In this document: positions 53,167 to 62,514 of the stretch, piece by piece
How the letters are laid out: each line of letters starts with the position of its first letter
How positions within the stretch are numbered: position 1 is the first letter of the stretch
DNA from: Streptomyces sp. 1-11
Lineage (GTDB): Bacteria > Actinomycetota > Actinomycetes > Streptomycetales > Streptomycetaceae
Assembly (NCBI RefSeq): GCF_007176755.1
Contig: NZ_BJTV01000004.1
Location: 310,001 to 374,000 of the forward strand
Reading direction: 5' to 3'
Length of the DNA stretch: 64,000 nucleotides
Translations under genes and position numbers: made by a program
The notes under the pieces: generated by a model
The model's database searches: none
Seen by the model: only the letters and a program-made list of their open reading frames with translations
What the model was told of the DNA's origin: nothing

Positions 53167-54642
53167 TCAGTGCTGGGTGGACTCGATGACGAGCTGGGCG
53201 TTCCCGCCCTCGGCGGTGAGGCGTGCCAGGCCGTGGAGCCCGCCGGCGCCCTGCTGCTGGACCAGCGCCGGGGAGATGGCGCAGGGGCGCGAGACGTCCC
53301 GGCCCCTGGTGCACAGCACCAGGCGCACGGGGAAGGACCCGGCCGGGAAGTCCCGGGGGTCGACGGTGACGCTGAAGACGGCACCCGCCTCGCCCGGCCG
53401 GTCGTGCGCCTGCCCGTGGTTCACCGCGGGGACGGTCTTGCCGCTGCGTTCGAACCACACCTGCAGTTCGAGCTTGGCCAGCAGCTCGTCGGGGAACCCG
53501 TTGAGCGAGAAGCGGCCGTGGATCACCGCCGTACCGCCCTCACCGGCGGTGATTCCCTCGATCCGGGCCGGGACCGAGGTGACCTTGGTGAGCGGCAGCC
53601 CCCAGGACGTCCCCGGATAGTCGACGTAGAGGTCCCCCTCGCGTCCGAAGACCGAGCCGAGGACGGACGCCGGACGGTAGAAGAGGTCGAAGTCCCCGTA
53701 GTGCAGGGCGAGGTAGGGGATGCGGTGCCGGGTGTCGTTCGTGCTGCGGGCGAACTGCTCCGAGGTGATACCCCAGTAGAGCGTGCGGCAGCGCTCGAAG
53801 AGCTGCCGGCAGTCGGCCTCGCCGAAGACCCGCGGCGCCCGCAGCAGGAAGCCCTGCATGCTGCGGACGAGGAACCGCTCCAGCGTCTCCTGCTCGTACG
53901 GCGTGAGTTGCTGGCGCATGCCCGCGAGGTACTCCAGCATCACCAGCTGGTCGGCGTAGTTCTGCGGGAGGTCCCAGATGGTGTCCATGACGGAGGTGCC
54001 GTCGCCGCGCCTGCGGTACTCGTAGACGGGCGCGTCGACCAGCGCGATGCGCTCCGACAGCAGCAGCGCGGGCAGCGAGACGTAGGCGTCCTCGAAGGCG
54101 GTGCCGGTACCGAACCGGATGCCCTGGGAGCGCAGCAGGTCGAGGTCGAAGATCTTGTTCCAGCAGGAGGCCGAGTGGATCAGGTCGGGTATGTCGACGA
54201 CGCTGCTCACGGTCTTGACGCTCTTGCCGAAGTACTTGTGCCACGGCGCCTTGACCGGCTTCGGAACGTGCTTCTCGCGGCCCACGACGACCGTGGCCCG
54301 GGTTTTGACGATGGTGTTCCGCAGCACCTCCAGGGACCCCTCGGGCACGGTGTCGTCGGCGTCCCAGAAGACGATGTACGGCGTCGTGGCCATGTCCATG
54401 CCCATGTTGCGCGCGTCGCCGGCCCGACCCTGGGGCTGCGAGACCAGGTCGACGTTCGGGTGCCGGTCGGCGAACTCGCCCGCGATCGCCACGGACTGGT
54501 CGCTGCTGCCGTTGTCCACGAGGATCACGTGGGCGCGCGCGAAGGCCGTCTGCGCGGCGACCGACTGCAGGAACTCGGCGAAGAAGGTCTGGACGTCGCG
54601 GAACGGCACGACGACCGTCACGTCACGGCTGGCTTGGGACAT
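53167..54642 (-). CDS. GT2 glycosyltransferase, paralogue without the TagF-like domain
   Basis: 491 residues, closely related in its entire length to the first half of both neighbours: TVVVPFRDVQTFFAEFL, VILVDNGSSDQS, FWDADDTVPEGSLE, ERFLVRSMQGFLLRAPRV. It stops (LVIESTQH) just where the neighbours pass into their TagF-like part (for example AVLVVKEAL). It is therefore either a natural single-function member or an old truncation. The frame is clean and the ATG at 54642 has GGAGGAG upstream, so it is expressed, not a pseudogene. It probably adds a sugar to the polymer made by its neighbours. Confidence 0.83.
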   Translation of the reverse strand: MSQASRDVTVVVPFRDVQTFFAEFLQSVAAQTAFARAHVILVDNGSSDQSVAIAGEFADRHPNVDLVSQPQGRAGDARNMGMDMATTPYIVFWDADDTVPEGSLEVLRNTIVKTRATVVVGREKHVPKPVKAPWHKYFGKSVKTVSSVVDIPDLIHSASCWNKIFDLDLLRSQGIRFGTGTAFEDAYVSLPALLLSERIALVDAPVYEYRRRGDGTSVMDTIWDLPQNYADQLVMLEYLAGMRQQLTPYEQETLERFLVRSMQGFLLRAPRVFGEADCRQLFERCRTLYWGITSEQFARSTNDTRHRIPYLALHYGDFDLFYRPASVLGSVFGREGDLYVDYPGTSWGLPLTKVTSVPARIEGITAGEGGTAVIHGRFSLNGFPDELLAKLELQVWFERSGKTVPAVNHGQAHDRPGEAGAVFSVTVDPRDFPAGSFPVRLVLCTRGRDVSRPCAISPALVQQQGAGGLHGLARLTAEGGNAQLVIESTQH

Positions 54643-54663
54643 TGCTCCTCCTGGCACACCACA

Positions 54664-57414
54664 TCAATGATTCGGCCCCTGAACGAGGCGGTCGATCGCC
54701 TCCAGCGCCCTCGCGTTGTTCCCCTGGTCCCGGTACTCGAAGAACTTCTCCACCCGCCGCAGGTACTCGGGCTCCCTGGCGCACTCCCCCCGCAGGTAGC
54801 GGACCACCTCGCCCACGACCTGCCGGACGGTCTCACCGACCGGCCCGAATCCGTCCCGGCGGGCGTCGAACCAGCCCTTCTGGTAGTGCCCGTCCCAGTA
54901 CTCCTCGGCGTCGAACTGCGCGTAGACCAGGGGGGTCCCGAGGTAGGCGACGTCGAAGGCGGTGGACGACCAGTCCGTGACGAACAGGTCGCAGCGCCGC
55001 ATGGCGTCCTGCACACCGACCTCGTTCTGGTCGACGACGCGGACGCGGTCGCGGTCCGGAACCATCTCGCCGACCATCGCGCGCATCTCGTAGTGCGGCA
55101 GGAAGTCCAGTGTGTAGTCGTACCGCTCCAGGGCCGCGAGGAGCTCCGGGTCGTTCAGGAAGCGGACCATGAAGTCCCGGTAGCTGGAGGCGAGGAACCG
55201 GTCGCGCGCCGCCTGCCGCGCCTCGCGGCCGCCGTCGCGGCTGTAGGAGGCGACGGCGAGATAGGCGCGCCACGTCGGCATGAACAGGATGGTGCGCCCG
55301 CCGCGGCCGGGGACCAGCGCGTCGAACCGGGGGAAGCCGACGACCTCCACCTGTCCCTCGTAGCCGAGTTCCTCCGACAGGAACCACCCCTCGTGCCGGC
55401 TGACCGCGAGGATGAGGTCGACGCCCGTGCGGTTGCGGTGCAGGCCCTTGCTGACGTCCTTGTCCGTCACGCCGTGCTGGAGGAAGACGCGGCGGGCGCC
55501 GACGCGCCAGTTCAGGTGCTTGAGGTAGCGGGTCCGGTCCCAGCCGTCGGGCAGCATGTAGGTGTCGATGTCGTAGGCGTTGACGAGCGCGGCCGCGTGC
55601 AGCATCAGCAGCTTGTGCTTCCAGGAGCTGTGCGCGACGACGTGCCCGAGCCCCGCCAGGCGGGCCCGGTCGGGGCTGTCCGGCCTGATGACGTAGTACG
55701 CCCCGCGCCGCTTGCCGGCGGTGCGGGCGTGCCGGAACAGGTGCCAGGCGTTGTCCTGCGCGGTGTCGCCCCGCTCCGCGAACAGCAGGACGTCCCGGCC
55801 GAGGAACATGGGCGCCAGCGGCTTGGTGAACAGGCGTGCCAGGCGCTGCTTCCAGAACGGCCGGCGGCGCAGCACGTGCTTGGCGTCCTTGACGAGGAGG
55901 CTGTCCAGGACGGCGCGCGGCCCGAACCGGCGCGCCTTGCCGGAGACCATGAGGACGGCCCGGTTCCGCCCCTTCCAGTGCGGCACCACCCGCGTCCCGT
56001 CGTGCTCGACGACGCGCGCACCGCGCAGGTAGCCCGCGGCGACCAGGCACGGGGTGACCGCCTCGCCGTCCCCGGTGTCGAGGACGAGTTCGAGGTCGTG
56101 GACGCCCGGCCGCAGCGCGTCCAGGGGCAGGTCGGCGGTGAAGCCGCCCCACTCCGTGTCGGGCCGGGTGTTCCTCAGGTCCCGGCGGCGGATCTGCGTG
56201 GCGGAGACGGTGAGGCGGCTGCCGCGCACGCGCAGGCCGAGCCGCGCGCGCAGGGGCCGGACCAGCGGCATGCCGCTGATCTCGAACCGTCCGGCGAGCC
56301 GCAGCGTCCCGGTCCCGGGCAGCAGGCGGACGTGCTCCAGGTGGGCGGTGAAGGGGGTGGCGTGCGCCAGCGGAGCCAGCCGGTTCGGCAGTCCGTCGGC
56401 GAGGTACGGGCGGCCGTCGCGCACGGACAGCTTGCGCAGTCTGGCCGCGCGGTCCGCGAAGAGGCCGAAGTCCCCGGTGATGAAGGAGAGGTAGGCCACG
56501 CGGTGACGCGCGTCGGCGGTGGCCCGGACGACCACGTCGGGCGGGACGTCCCAGTAGACCGCGCGGCACCGCGAGTAGATCTCCTCCAGCTCCGCCCCCT
56601 GGAAGAGGTCGGGCGCCCGGAGCGCGAAGCCCTGGTAGCTCCGCACCAGGAACAGGTCCAGCACGGCGCGCGAGGACTCCGGCAGGCCGGCGCCCATGCG
56701 GTGCAGGTGCTCCACGAGCTGGAGGTGGTCCAGGTAGTTCTGCCGCCGCGTCCAGATCGCGTCCATGGTCGAGTTCCCCGCGGCGCGCTTTCGGTACCGG
56801 TAGACGCACGCGTCGACCAGGGCGATCCGGGCGGCCAGAACGAGCGCGGGCACGCCGACGTAGGCGTCCTCGAAGTGGACGCCTTCCGCGAAGCGGATGT
56901 CGTGGGAGCGCAGGTAGGCGAGGTCGAAGAGCTTGTTGCAGGCGCTCGCGCTGTGCACCAGTTCGGGCGCCTCGGCGAGGCCGGCGAGTGTCCGGTCGCC
57001 CTTCCCGAAGTGCTCCTTCCACGCCCAGTTGGTCGCCTTGGGGAACGTCTCCATCGCGCCCACCACGACCTGGGCGCCGGTCGCCGCGGCGGCGTCCAGC
57101 ATACGTTCGAGCGCGGCCGGCGGCAGCACGTCGTCGGAGTCGCAGAACGTGATGCGCGGGCTGGTCGCCCGGTCCATGCCGAGGTTGCGGGCCGCTCCGG
57201 CGCCGCCGCCGAGGCGCACCAGCACCGTGGCGTTGGCGTGCCGGTCCGCGAACTCGGCGCAGAGCCGGTAGGAGCCGTCCGTGCTGCCGTTGTCGACGAG
57301 TATGACCTCGCAGCGCTCGAACACCGTCTGGGCCGCTATCGAGTCCAGGCACTCCGGGAGGTACTGCTCCACGTCGTAGACCGGCACGACCAGCGTGACG
57401 TCATAGGGATTCAT
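54664..57414 (-). CDS. Bifunctional GT2 glycosyltransferase / TagF-like glycerophosphotransferase (paralogue)
   Basis: 916 residues with the same order as the gene at 50375: a GT2 domain (VVPVYDVEQYLPECLDSIA, FCDSDDVLPPAALER), a beta-rich linker and a TagF-like domain (VFLQHGVTDKDVSKGLHRN; VTDWSSTAFDVAYLGTPLVY). The shared stretch around YMLPDGWDR and KHLNWRVGARR shows recent common origin with the 913-residue protein. Start ATG 57414 lacks a good ribosome binding site. It follows the Stealth gene by 45 bases on the same strand, so all four are probably one transcript. Confidence 0.85.
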   Translation of the reverse strand: MNPYDVTLVVPVYDVEQYLPECLDSIAAQTVFERCEVILVDNGSTDGSYRLCAEFADRHANATVLVRLGGGAGAARNLGMDRATSPRITFCDSDDVLPPAALERMLDAAAATGAQVVVGAMETFPKATNWAWKEHFGKGDRTLAGLAEAPELVHSASACNKLFDLAYLRSHDIRFAEGVHFEDAYVGVPALVLAARIALVDACVYRYRKRAAGNSTMDAIWTRRQNYLDHLQLVEHLHRMGAGLPESSRAVLDLFLVRSYQGFALRAPDLFQGAELEEIYSRCRAVYWDVPPDVVVRATADARHRVAYLSFITGDFGLFADRAARLRKLSVRDGRPYLADGLPNRLAPLAHATPFTAHLEHVRLLPGTGTLRLAGRFEISGMPLVRPLRARLGLRVRGSRLTVSATQIRRRDLRNTRPDTEWGGFTADLPLDALRPGVHDLELVLDTGDGEAVTPCLVAAGYLRGARVVEHDGTRVVPHWKGRNRAVLMVSGKARRFGPRAVLDSLLVKDAKHVLRRRPFWKQRLARLFTKPLAPMFLGRDVLLFAERGDTAQDNAWHLFRHARTAGKRRGAYYVIRPDSPDRARLAGLGHVVAHSSWKHKLLMLHAAALVNAYDIDTYMLPDGWDRTRYLKHLNWRVGARRVFLQHGVTDKDVSKGLHRNRTGVDLILAVSRHEGWFLSEELGYEGQVEVVGFPRFDALVPGRGGRTILFMPTWRAYLAVASYSRDGGREARQAARDRFLASSYRDFMVRFLNDPELLAALERYDYTLDFLPHYEMRAMVGEMVPDRDRVRVVDQNEVGVQDAMRRCDLFVTDWSSTAFDVAYLGTPLVYAQFDAEEYWDGHYQKGWFDARRDGFGPVGETVRQVVGEVVRYLRGECAREPEYLRRVEKFFEYRDQGNNARALEAIDRLVQGPNH

Positions 57415-57459
57415 GTACGGCGGGACCCACTTGCAGGCGTTACGACAGGGCGGGGAACG

Positions 57460-59268
57460 TCATCGGTCGGCGGCATCGATGCTCCTCCCTGCCTCGGCAC
57501 CCCGCTCGAGGGCGTTCTCGTGCTCCGCGGCCTCGTAAGGACTGGGCACCGGGAAGTAGGCCTCGAGGAAACGCGCGAGCATGTCCCGCTGCGCTTCCGG
57601 GTCGGCCGCCTCCACCGTGTCGTTGAGACAGAAGGTGTCCATGTTCCGGTTGGCCAGGAGGGTGTTCAGGCGCCGCTCGGCCAGGTCGGCCGAGAGGTCG
57701 ATGTACCGGTACTGGATGTCCCCCACCGTGGCCCGGGCGGAGTGGTACGCGAAGTAGTGGTGCAGTGACGAGGCGATCGGCACGTCCTCGGGCGAGCGGA
57801 AACGCGAGTTCTGCGTCTCGGCGTGCTGCTCGGCGAAGGTCTCCTCGATCTCCTGTAGCACGCTTCTGCGCAGCGCGTGCGGCGTGTGCTTCATCTTCTG
57901 GGAGATGGCGGTGCCGAACTTCTGCGCGATGAGCCACCGGCTGTTCTTGCCCGCCGCGTTGACCGGCAGGTCGGCCGGGGAGACGCCGCCGCCCGGTATC
58001 AGCGCGGGCGAGGTGAAGAACTTGGTGATGCCGTTCGGGTGGAAGAAGTGCGCGGGCGTCACCGGCCGGCCGAAGAACACGTCGTCGTTCAGGTAGAGGA
58101 AGCACTCCGAGAGCCCGGGGATGTGGTGGAGCTGGCTCTCGATGGCGTGCGAGTTGAACGTGGGCAGCGCCGCGGGGTCGGAGAAGATCTCCCGGTGGTC
58201 CACCACGCGGAGGTTCGCGTGCTGGGCGTGGAGCCAGGAGGGGACCTGGCCGGCCGTCACGAGGTAGATGTTGCGCACCCAGGGGGCGTTCTGGTGGAGC
58301 GACCGCAGCGAGTACCGCAGTTCGTCACGGCTGGTGTACCGCGAGTCGTTCGCCGCCTGTTCGTGCAGCCCGTCCGAGGACAGCCGCCCGCGCGCGCGGT
58401 CGCGCGACGCCCGCCAGACCGGGTCCGAGTCGTCCACCCAGGTGTAGACGACGTCGATGGGGAACCGGTGGTCCTCGGGGAGCGGCACCGCGAACTCGGC
58501 CAGCGTCCTGGCGTCCCCCGTGTGGTACGCGGGAGGTATGGGGCTGAACAGGCTCTGCGGCGCCGACTTGCGCGGGGCGCTCGCCGGGACCGCGTCGATG
58601 ACCCGGTTGGGGCGCGGAGCCCGCAGCTCCCCTTCCCGCTCCGCCCAGACCTCGACATCGCATCCGGAGGCCGCGCCGAAGACGAGCTGCTGGGTCGGGT
58701 CGCACACGTACCAGGCGACCCGCAGCACCTTGTGCTTGCGAAGCTGCCGCCAGGACCGCTCCTCGTCGCCGGGCTCCATGCGGGCCTCGTTGCCGTCGGC
58801 CGGTCCCACGTAGCCGGGAGCCTGCGCGAAGGCCGCCCGGAGGAGTTCCTCGACCAGCGGGCGGGAGGCGGCGGGGACGGCCACGGCGGGCAGTCCGCTG
58901 TTCGTGCCGCGCACGCAGAAGTAGTCGACACCGGCCGCCTCCAGGACGGAGACCACGATGTTCAGGTTCCGGGCGCGGGCCGCCCAGTCCGTGGCCCCCT
59001 CGACCAGCAGCGCACGCATGTGGCGGCGGCCTACGCGGACGACCCGCCGGCTGTAGGCGGTGCTGTGCCGGGGCGCGTTCCGCTTGCCGCCCATCGCCCA
59101 GACCACCGTGGCGGAGCGCACGGAGTCCGCCGCGGTGAGCGAGGACTTCACCGCCTTGCGGACGGGGGTGGGCACGCCGCGGACGATGCGCCGCCTGGCG
59201 CCGGTCGGAACCGCAGACCGGTACGCCGACACCAGCGCCCCGGCTTCGGGGTTGTCCGAGCCAACCAC
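57460..59268 (-). CDS. Stealth-family sugar-phosphate transferase
   Basis: 602 residues. The Stealth CR1 signature is PIDVVYTWVDDSDPVWRA, CR2 includes DELRYSLRSLHQNAPWVRNI and FLYLNDDVFFG, and HHYFAYHSARAT and the end-region pattern complete the set. These enzymes transfer hexose-1-phosphate units to glycopolymers, forming phosphodiester-linked chains. The first 150 residues are an extra N-terminal region. The start is uncertain between the GTG at 59268 (GGTGGAT upstream) and codons a few residues earlier. As first gene of the leftward set, it probably builds the polymer that the GT2/TagF enzymes extend or decorate. Confidence 0.85.
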   Translation of the reverse strand: MVGSDNPEAGALVSAYRSAVPTGARRRIVRGVPTPVRKAVKSSLTAADSVRSATVVWAMGGKRNAPRHSTAYSRRVVRVGRRHMRALLVEGATDWAARARNLNIVVSVLEAAGVDYFCVRGTNSGLPAVAVPAASRPLVEELLRAAFAQAPGYVGPADGNEARMEPGDEERSWRQLRKHKVLRVAWYVCDPTQQLVFGAASGCDVEVWAEREGELRAPRPNRVIDAVPASAPRKSAPQSLFSPIPPAYHTGDARTLAEFAVPLPEDHRFPIDVVYTWVDDSDPVWRASRDRARGRLSSDGLHEQAANDSRYTSRDELRYSLRSLHQNAPWVRNIYLVTAGQVPSWLHAQHANLRVVDHREIFSDPAALPTFNSHAIESQLHHIPGLSECFLYLNDDVFFGRPVTPAHFFHPNGITKFFTSPALIPGGGVSPADLPVNAAGKNSRWLIAQKFGTAISQKMKHTPHALRRSVLQEIEETFAEQHAETQNSRFRSPEDVPIASSLHHYFAYHSARATVGDIQYRYIDLSADLAERRLNTLLANRNMDTFCLNDTVEAADPEAQRDMLARFLEAYFPVPSPYEAAEHENALERGAEAGRSIDAADR

Positions 59269-59372
59269 GCGGCATCCACCATCCACACCCAGCTACCCGT
59301 CAAACTTTCACATAATGATCTCCTAAAAGTTCGGCCCATGACAGCCCATGGACAGGTTGCGGCACGTGTCAA

Positions 59373-59386
59373 TCATCACTTGATGA
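59373..59386. promoter_or_regulatory. Short palindrome in the promoter region of the glycopolymer cluster
   Basis: TCATCA-CT-TGATGA is a perfect 6-base dyad in a 180-base AT-rich region (59269-59448) upstream of the Stealth gene. TTGACA lies next to it on the leftward strand (59366-59371), but no good -10 follows at normal distance. It may be a repressor or activator site. Confidence 0.35.
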
Positions 59387-59448
59387 GCGGTACAACCTTT
59401 TATGTCCTGGACATGCCGACGCGTTTGATGTAATGGGGCGGGCGCGGC

Positions 59449-60579
59449 TCAGTCGCCCGGCAGGGGCTCCCAGTCGGACAGGGTGAGCCCGGGTTCCGGC
59501 CGCTGCCGGTTCACCAGGACCGTGCCGTCAGCGGCGACCATCGCCATGACCACCCGGCCCAGCCCGTCGAGCGCCAGCGCCGGAGTGCCGGCGCAGGTCA
59601 CCCCCGTGTCGGTCCACCACAGTCCGCCGGACTCCCCGCCGGTGCCGCAGACGCCGAGCACCGCCGTGCCGGTACGCCCCTGGTGGGCCAGGAGCGTGCA
59701 GTCGTAACCGTCGACGGCGGCACGGAGCGTGGCATGGGGCCCTTCCCCCGGAGCCCCGCCCGCGGGCACGGCCCATTCACCGGGCCGCTGCGCGTAGACG
59801 CCCGTCCCGCTCTGCTCGGACCAGTACGCGGTGAACACCCCAGGGGCGGTCTCCAGGAGCGCGGCCGAGCCGGGCACCGCGGCGGGCATGAGGTCCTGCG
59901 CCCGGCGCAGCACCGCTCCGGGCTCCGTCTGCACCCAGCGCATGACCGACCGGTTCCCCGGCGCGAGGACCTCCAGGAGTCCGGCGGAGTTGGCCGCCGC
60001 GGCCAGCCCGCCCGCGACCGCACCGCCGCGCAGGTCCTGCCAGGCCTCCCACGCCCCGCTCTTGGACTCACGCCGGAGCATGACCCCGCCGGGAGCGCCG
60101 GAGACGAAGACGTGGACCGAGCCCTGTCCGTCAATGGCGGCGGCCGGCACGCCGAGTGAGGCTGCGTCCTTCGGGTCGCGGTAGGGGTTGCCCAGGGAAC
60201 GCCACTCCCCCAGCGTCCTGCCCGACTGGTACTGCACGGCGTAGAGCAGGTCCGTCTTAGGCTCGCCCGAGGCCGGCCGCGTCCGCCTGCGCCCGAGGAA
60301 GTGCACATAGCGGTTGGCCCCTTGGGCAACGGTGAGGGCGGTCAGCCCGTCGACGGGGAAGAAGTCGGGCCCGCTCCAGCGTCCGCTGCCGACGGCCGTC
60401 TCCGTCCAGCGGCGCACCCCGCCCGCCACGAGCGCGTAGACGGCGAGGCGTTCGTCGTTCCCGCGCAGCAGCCACGATCCCGTGGCCACCGCCGTCACGG
60501 ACGCCCGCTGGGGCCGCGCCTCGGTCTCGACACCGGCTCGGGACCGCCGGTCCACCGCCTGCGCACCTCTGCCGCGCAT
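59449..60579 (-). CDS. Beta-propeller-like protein of unknown function
   Basis: 376 residues. A repeated pattern of about 45-50 residues with Trp/Gly motifs (GEWRSLGNPYRDP, GAWEAWQDLRGG, SGLWWTDTGVTCAG, LTLSDWEPLPG) fits a five- to seven-bladed beta-propeller of the PLL/fucose-lectin or sialidase-like kind. No signal peptide is visible, so it may act in the cytoplasm or be exported by an unknown route. The ATG at 60579 has GGGAGGG 8 bases upstream. Its position between the Stealth cluster and the LCP gene suggests a glycan-linked role, such as carbohydrate binding, but this is inference. Confidence 0.65.
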   Translation of the reverse strand: MRGRGAQAVDRRSRAGVETEARPQRASVTAVATGSWLLRGNDERLAVYALVAGGVRRWTETAVGSGRWSGPDFFPVDGLTALTVAQGANRYVHFLGRRRTRPASGEPKTDLLYAVQYQSGRTLGEWRSLGNPYRDPKDAASLGVPAAAIDGQGSVHVFVSGAPGGVMLRRESKSGAWEAWQDLRGGAVAGGLAAAANSAGLLEVLAPGNRSVMRWVQTEPGAVLRRAQDLMPAAVPGSAALLETAPGVFTAYWSEQSGTGVYAQRPGEWAVPAGGAPGEGPHATLRAAVDGYDCTLLAHQGRTGTAVLGVCGTGGESGGLWWTDTGVTCAGTPALALDGLGRVVMAMVAADGTVLVNRQRPEPGLTLSDWEPLPGD

Positions 60580-60917
60580 GTGTGCCGCCCTCCCAGCCCA
60601 GGCGCATCGCCCACAGAAGACTCCAGAATCCGCCACATCATAAGCACGCCCGAACAAGCGTCCCGCTGCCCCGTCGGAGCCGCACGGGCCTCGGGGCACG
60701 GCCTCCGGGACCGTTCCGGCGGCGCGAAAGGGCCGGGCCGCGCCACCGTTCGCCGCCCTCGAAGCGCGGACAACCGGGCACATCACTCATACGAGTGTGC
60801 GAGTCCGCGTCTATAGTTCAATGCCAACCAAGTGTCAGCCGAGCAGCACCGACCCGGCCCCTCACGGGAGCGGCCTGCTGCACCTGCCCTCCGGGCATGA
60901 GTTGCGAGGACCCCGCC
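60580..60917. other. 338-base divergent region between the propeller and LCP genes
   Basis: It contains CACTC-ATAC-GAGTG (60784-60797), a perfect 5-base dyad, followed by TATAGT (60812-60817), a good -10 for the LCP gene about 100 bases upstream of its start. No well-spaced -35 is visible, as the dyad occupies that place. The left half should hold the opposite promoter. No gene is seen. Confidence 0.5.
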
Positions 60918-62018
60918 GTGAGTCACGATCTGAGCACCCCTGTGCCGCCTGCCCGCCAGTCCCCACCCGACAAGAGCGGCCGCAGGGGCCAGAAGAAGAA
61001 GCGCCGTACCGGCCGGATCGTGCTGCTGTCCCTGCTCGTCCTCGTCCTCGCACTGGGCGGGACAGCCTACTGGCTCTACAGCGGCCTCGACGGCAACATC
61101 AAGGGCGTCGACATCGACAAGGCGATCGGCGACGACCGGCCCGAGAAGCTGCCCACCTCCGGGCAGAACATCCTGATCCTGGGCTCCGATTCACGGGCCG
61201 GTGCCAACGCCTCGCTGGACAAGGCCAAGGTGTCCGGGGCCCGTTCCGACACCGCGATGGTGATGCACATACCCGAGGGCCGCACCAAGGCCGTCGCCGT
61301 CAGCATCCCCCGCGACACCCTGGTCACCCGGCCCGAGTGCGCCAAGTCGGACGGCTCCACGGTCGCGTCCGCGAAGCGCGTGATGTTCAACTCCATCTAC
61401 TCGCAGGTCGGTCCGGCCTGCGTGGTCAAGACCGTCGAGCAGATCTCCGGGGTCCGCATGGACCACTACGTCGAGATCGACTTCGCCGGCTTCAAGGGGC
61501 TCGTGGACGCGATCGGCGGAGTCACCGTCACCGTCGACCAGGACATCCACGACAAGTCCAGCGGCCTCGACCTGACCGCCGGCACCCACCGGCTGAACGG
61601 CACCCAGTCGCTCCAGTTCGTGCGCACCCGGCACGGCATCGGCGACGGCAGCGACCTCGGCCGCATCGGTCTGCAGCAGCAGTTCATGCTCGCCCTGCTG
61701 AGCGAGATCAAGAAGCAGGACCTGCTGGGCAGCCCCACCAAGACCTACAAGATCGCGGACAAGCTCACGGCCGCCCTCACCACCGACTCCGACCTCGCCT
61801 CGCTGACCAAGCTGGCGGAGTTCGGGCGCAGCCTCAACGGCGTCGACCCCTCCTCCATGGAGACGATCATGCTGCCGGTGCAGTACGACAAGGTCGACCC
61901 CAACCGCGTGGTGGCCGCCGAGCCGCAGGCGTCGCGGCTGTGGAAGGCGATCCGCAGCGACAGCACGATCCCGGAGTCCGCGAAGAAGTCCCCCGCCACG
62001 GGCGGCGGCTCCTCCTGA
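60918..62018 (+). CDS. LytR-CpsA-Psr (LCP) family glycopolymer ligase
   Basis: 366 residues. A cytoplasmic basic N-terminus (KKKRRTGR), one membrane anchor (IVLLSLLVLVLALGGTAYWL), then the extracellular LCP domain: LILGSDSRAG, ARSDTAMVMHI, VSIPRDTLV, and FVRTRH with the arginines that hold the polyprenyl phosphate. It attaches teichoic-acid-like or glycan polymers from lipid carrier to peptidoglycan. It probably ligates the polymer made by the cluster to its left. I use the GTG at 60918 with GAGGA upstream; the ATG at 60897 is an alternative. Confidence 0.9.
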   Translation: MSHDLSTPVPPARQSPPDKSGRRGQKKKRRTGRIVLLSLLVLVLALGGTAYWLYSGLDGNIKGVDIDKAIGDDRPEKLPTSGQNILILGSDSRAGANASLDKAKVSGARSDTAMVMHIPEGRTKAVAVSIPRDTLVTRPECAKSDGSTVASAKRVMFNSIYSQVGPACVVKTVEQISGVRMDHYVEIDFAGFKGLVDAIGGVTVTVDQDIHDKSSGLDLTAGTHRLNGTQSLQFVRTRHGIGDGSDLGRIGLQQQFMLALLSEIKKQDLLGSPTKTYKIADKLTAALTTDSDLASLTKLAEFGRSLNGVDPSSMETIMLPVQYDKVDPNRVVAAEPQASRLWKAIRSDSTIPESAKKSPATGGGSS

Positions 62019-62064
62019 CCTCGCCGCACCTCGCACGCCGTCGCGGGCGTGGGACCCTTGGATC

Positions 62065-62457
62065 ATGACGGACCACCTCGGCTCCCCGGCCCCGGCCGCC
62101 CCCCTGCTCCTGATCGTCGACGGCGCGAACGTCGTCGGGTCGCGGCCGGACGGGTGGTGGCGGGACCGCCGGGGCGCCGCCGGGCGGCTGCGCGACCGGC
62201 TGGCCGCCGAGGGGCTGCCCGGGCATGACGGCGCGGTGGAGATCGTGCTGGTGGTCGAGGGCGCGGCGCGCGGTGTGGAGTCCGTGCCGGGGGTGCGGGT
62301 GGAGCCGGCGCCCGGCAGCGGGGACGACCTGATCGTGGAGCTGACGGCGCGGTACGCCGGCCGGCGCCGCCTCGTCGTCACGGCCGACCGTGAACTGCGG
62401 CGCCGGGTGACCGAGTTGGGCGCGGAGGTGACCGGTCCGCGCGCGGTGCTCGGCTGA
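62065..62457 (+). CDS. NYN-domain (PIN-like) nuclease
   Basis: 130 residues. The acidic motif LLIVDGANVVGSRPDGWW at the start, and GDDLIVELTARYAG and LVVTADRELRRRV near the end, are the conserved NYN metal-binding sites. NYN proteins are endoribonucleases of the PIN-like fold. It follows the LCP gene by 46 bases and is likely co-transcribed. The target RNA is not known; there is no antitoxin-like gene beside it. Confidence 0.8.
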   Translation: MTDHLGSPAPAAPLLLIVDGANVVGSRPDGWWRDRRGAAGRLRDRLAAEGLPGHDGAVEIVLVVEGAARGVESVPGVRVEPAPGSGDDLIVELTARYAGRRRLVVTADRELRRRVTELGAEVTGPRAVLG

Positions 62458-62514
62458 GCTCGCGGGTCGCGGCCGCCGGGCGTCCGCCTCCCCCGGGCCG
62501 GACGGCGGGCCGGC

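Noticed and set aside
59305..59330. Small leftward gene starting at an ATG after GGAGAT, upstream of the Stealth gene
   Set aside because: The ATG is followed directly by TGA, so nothing is encoded.
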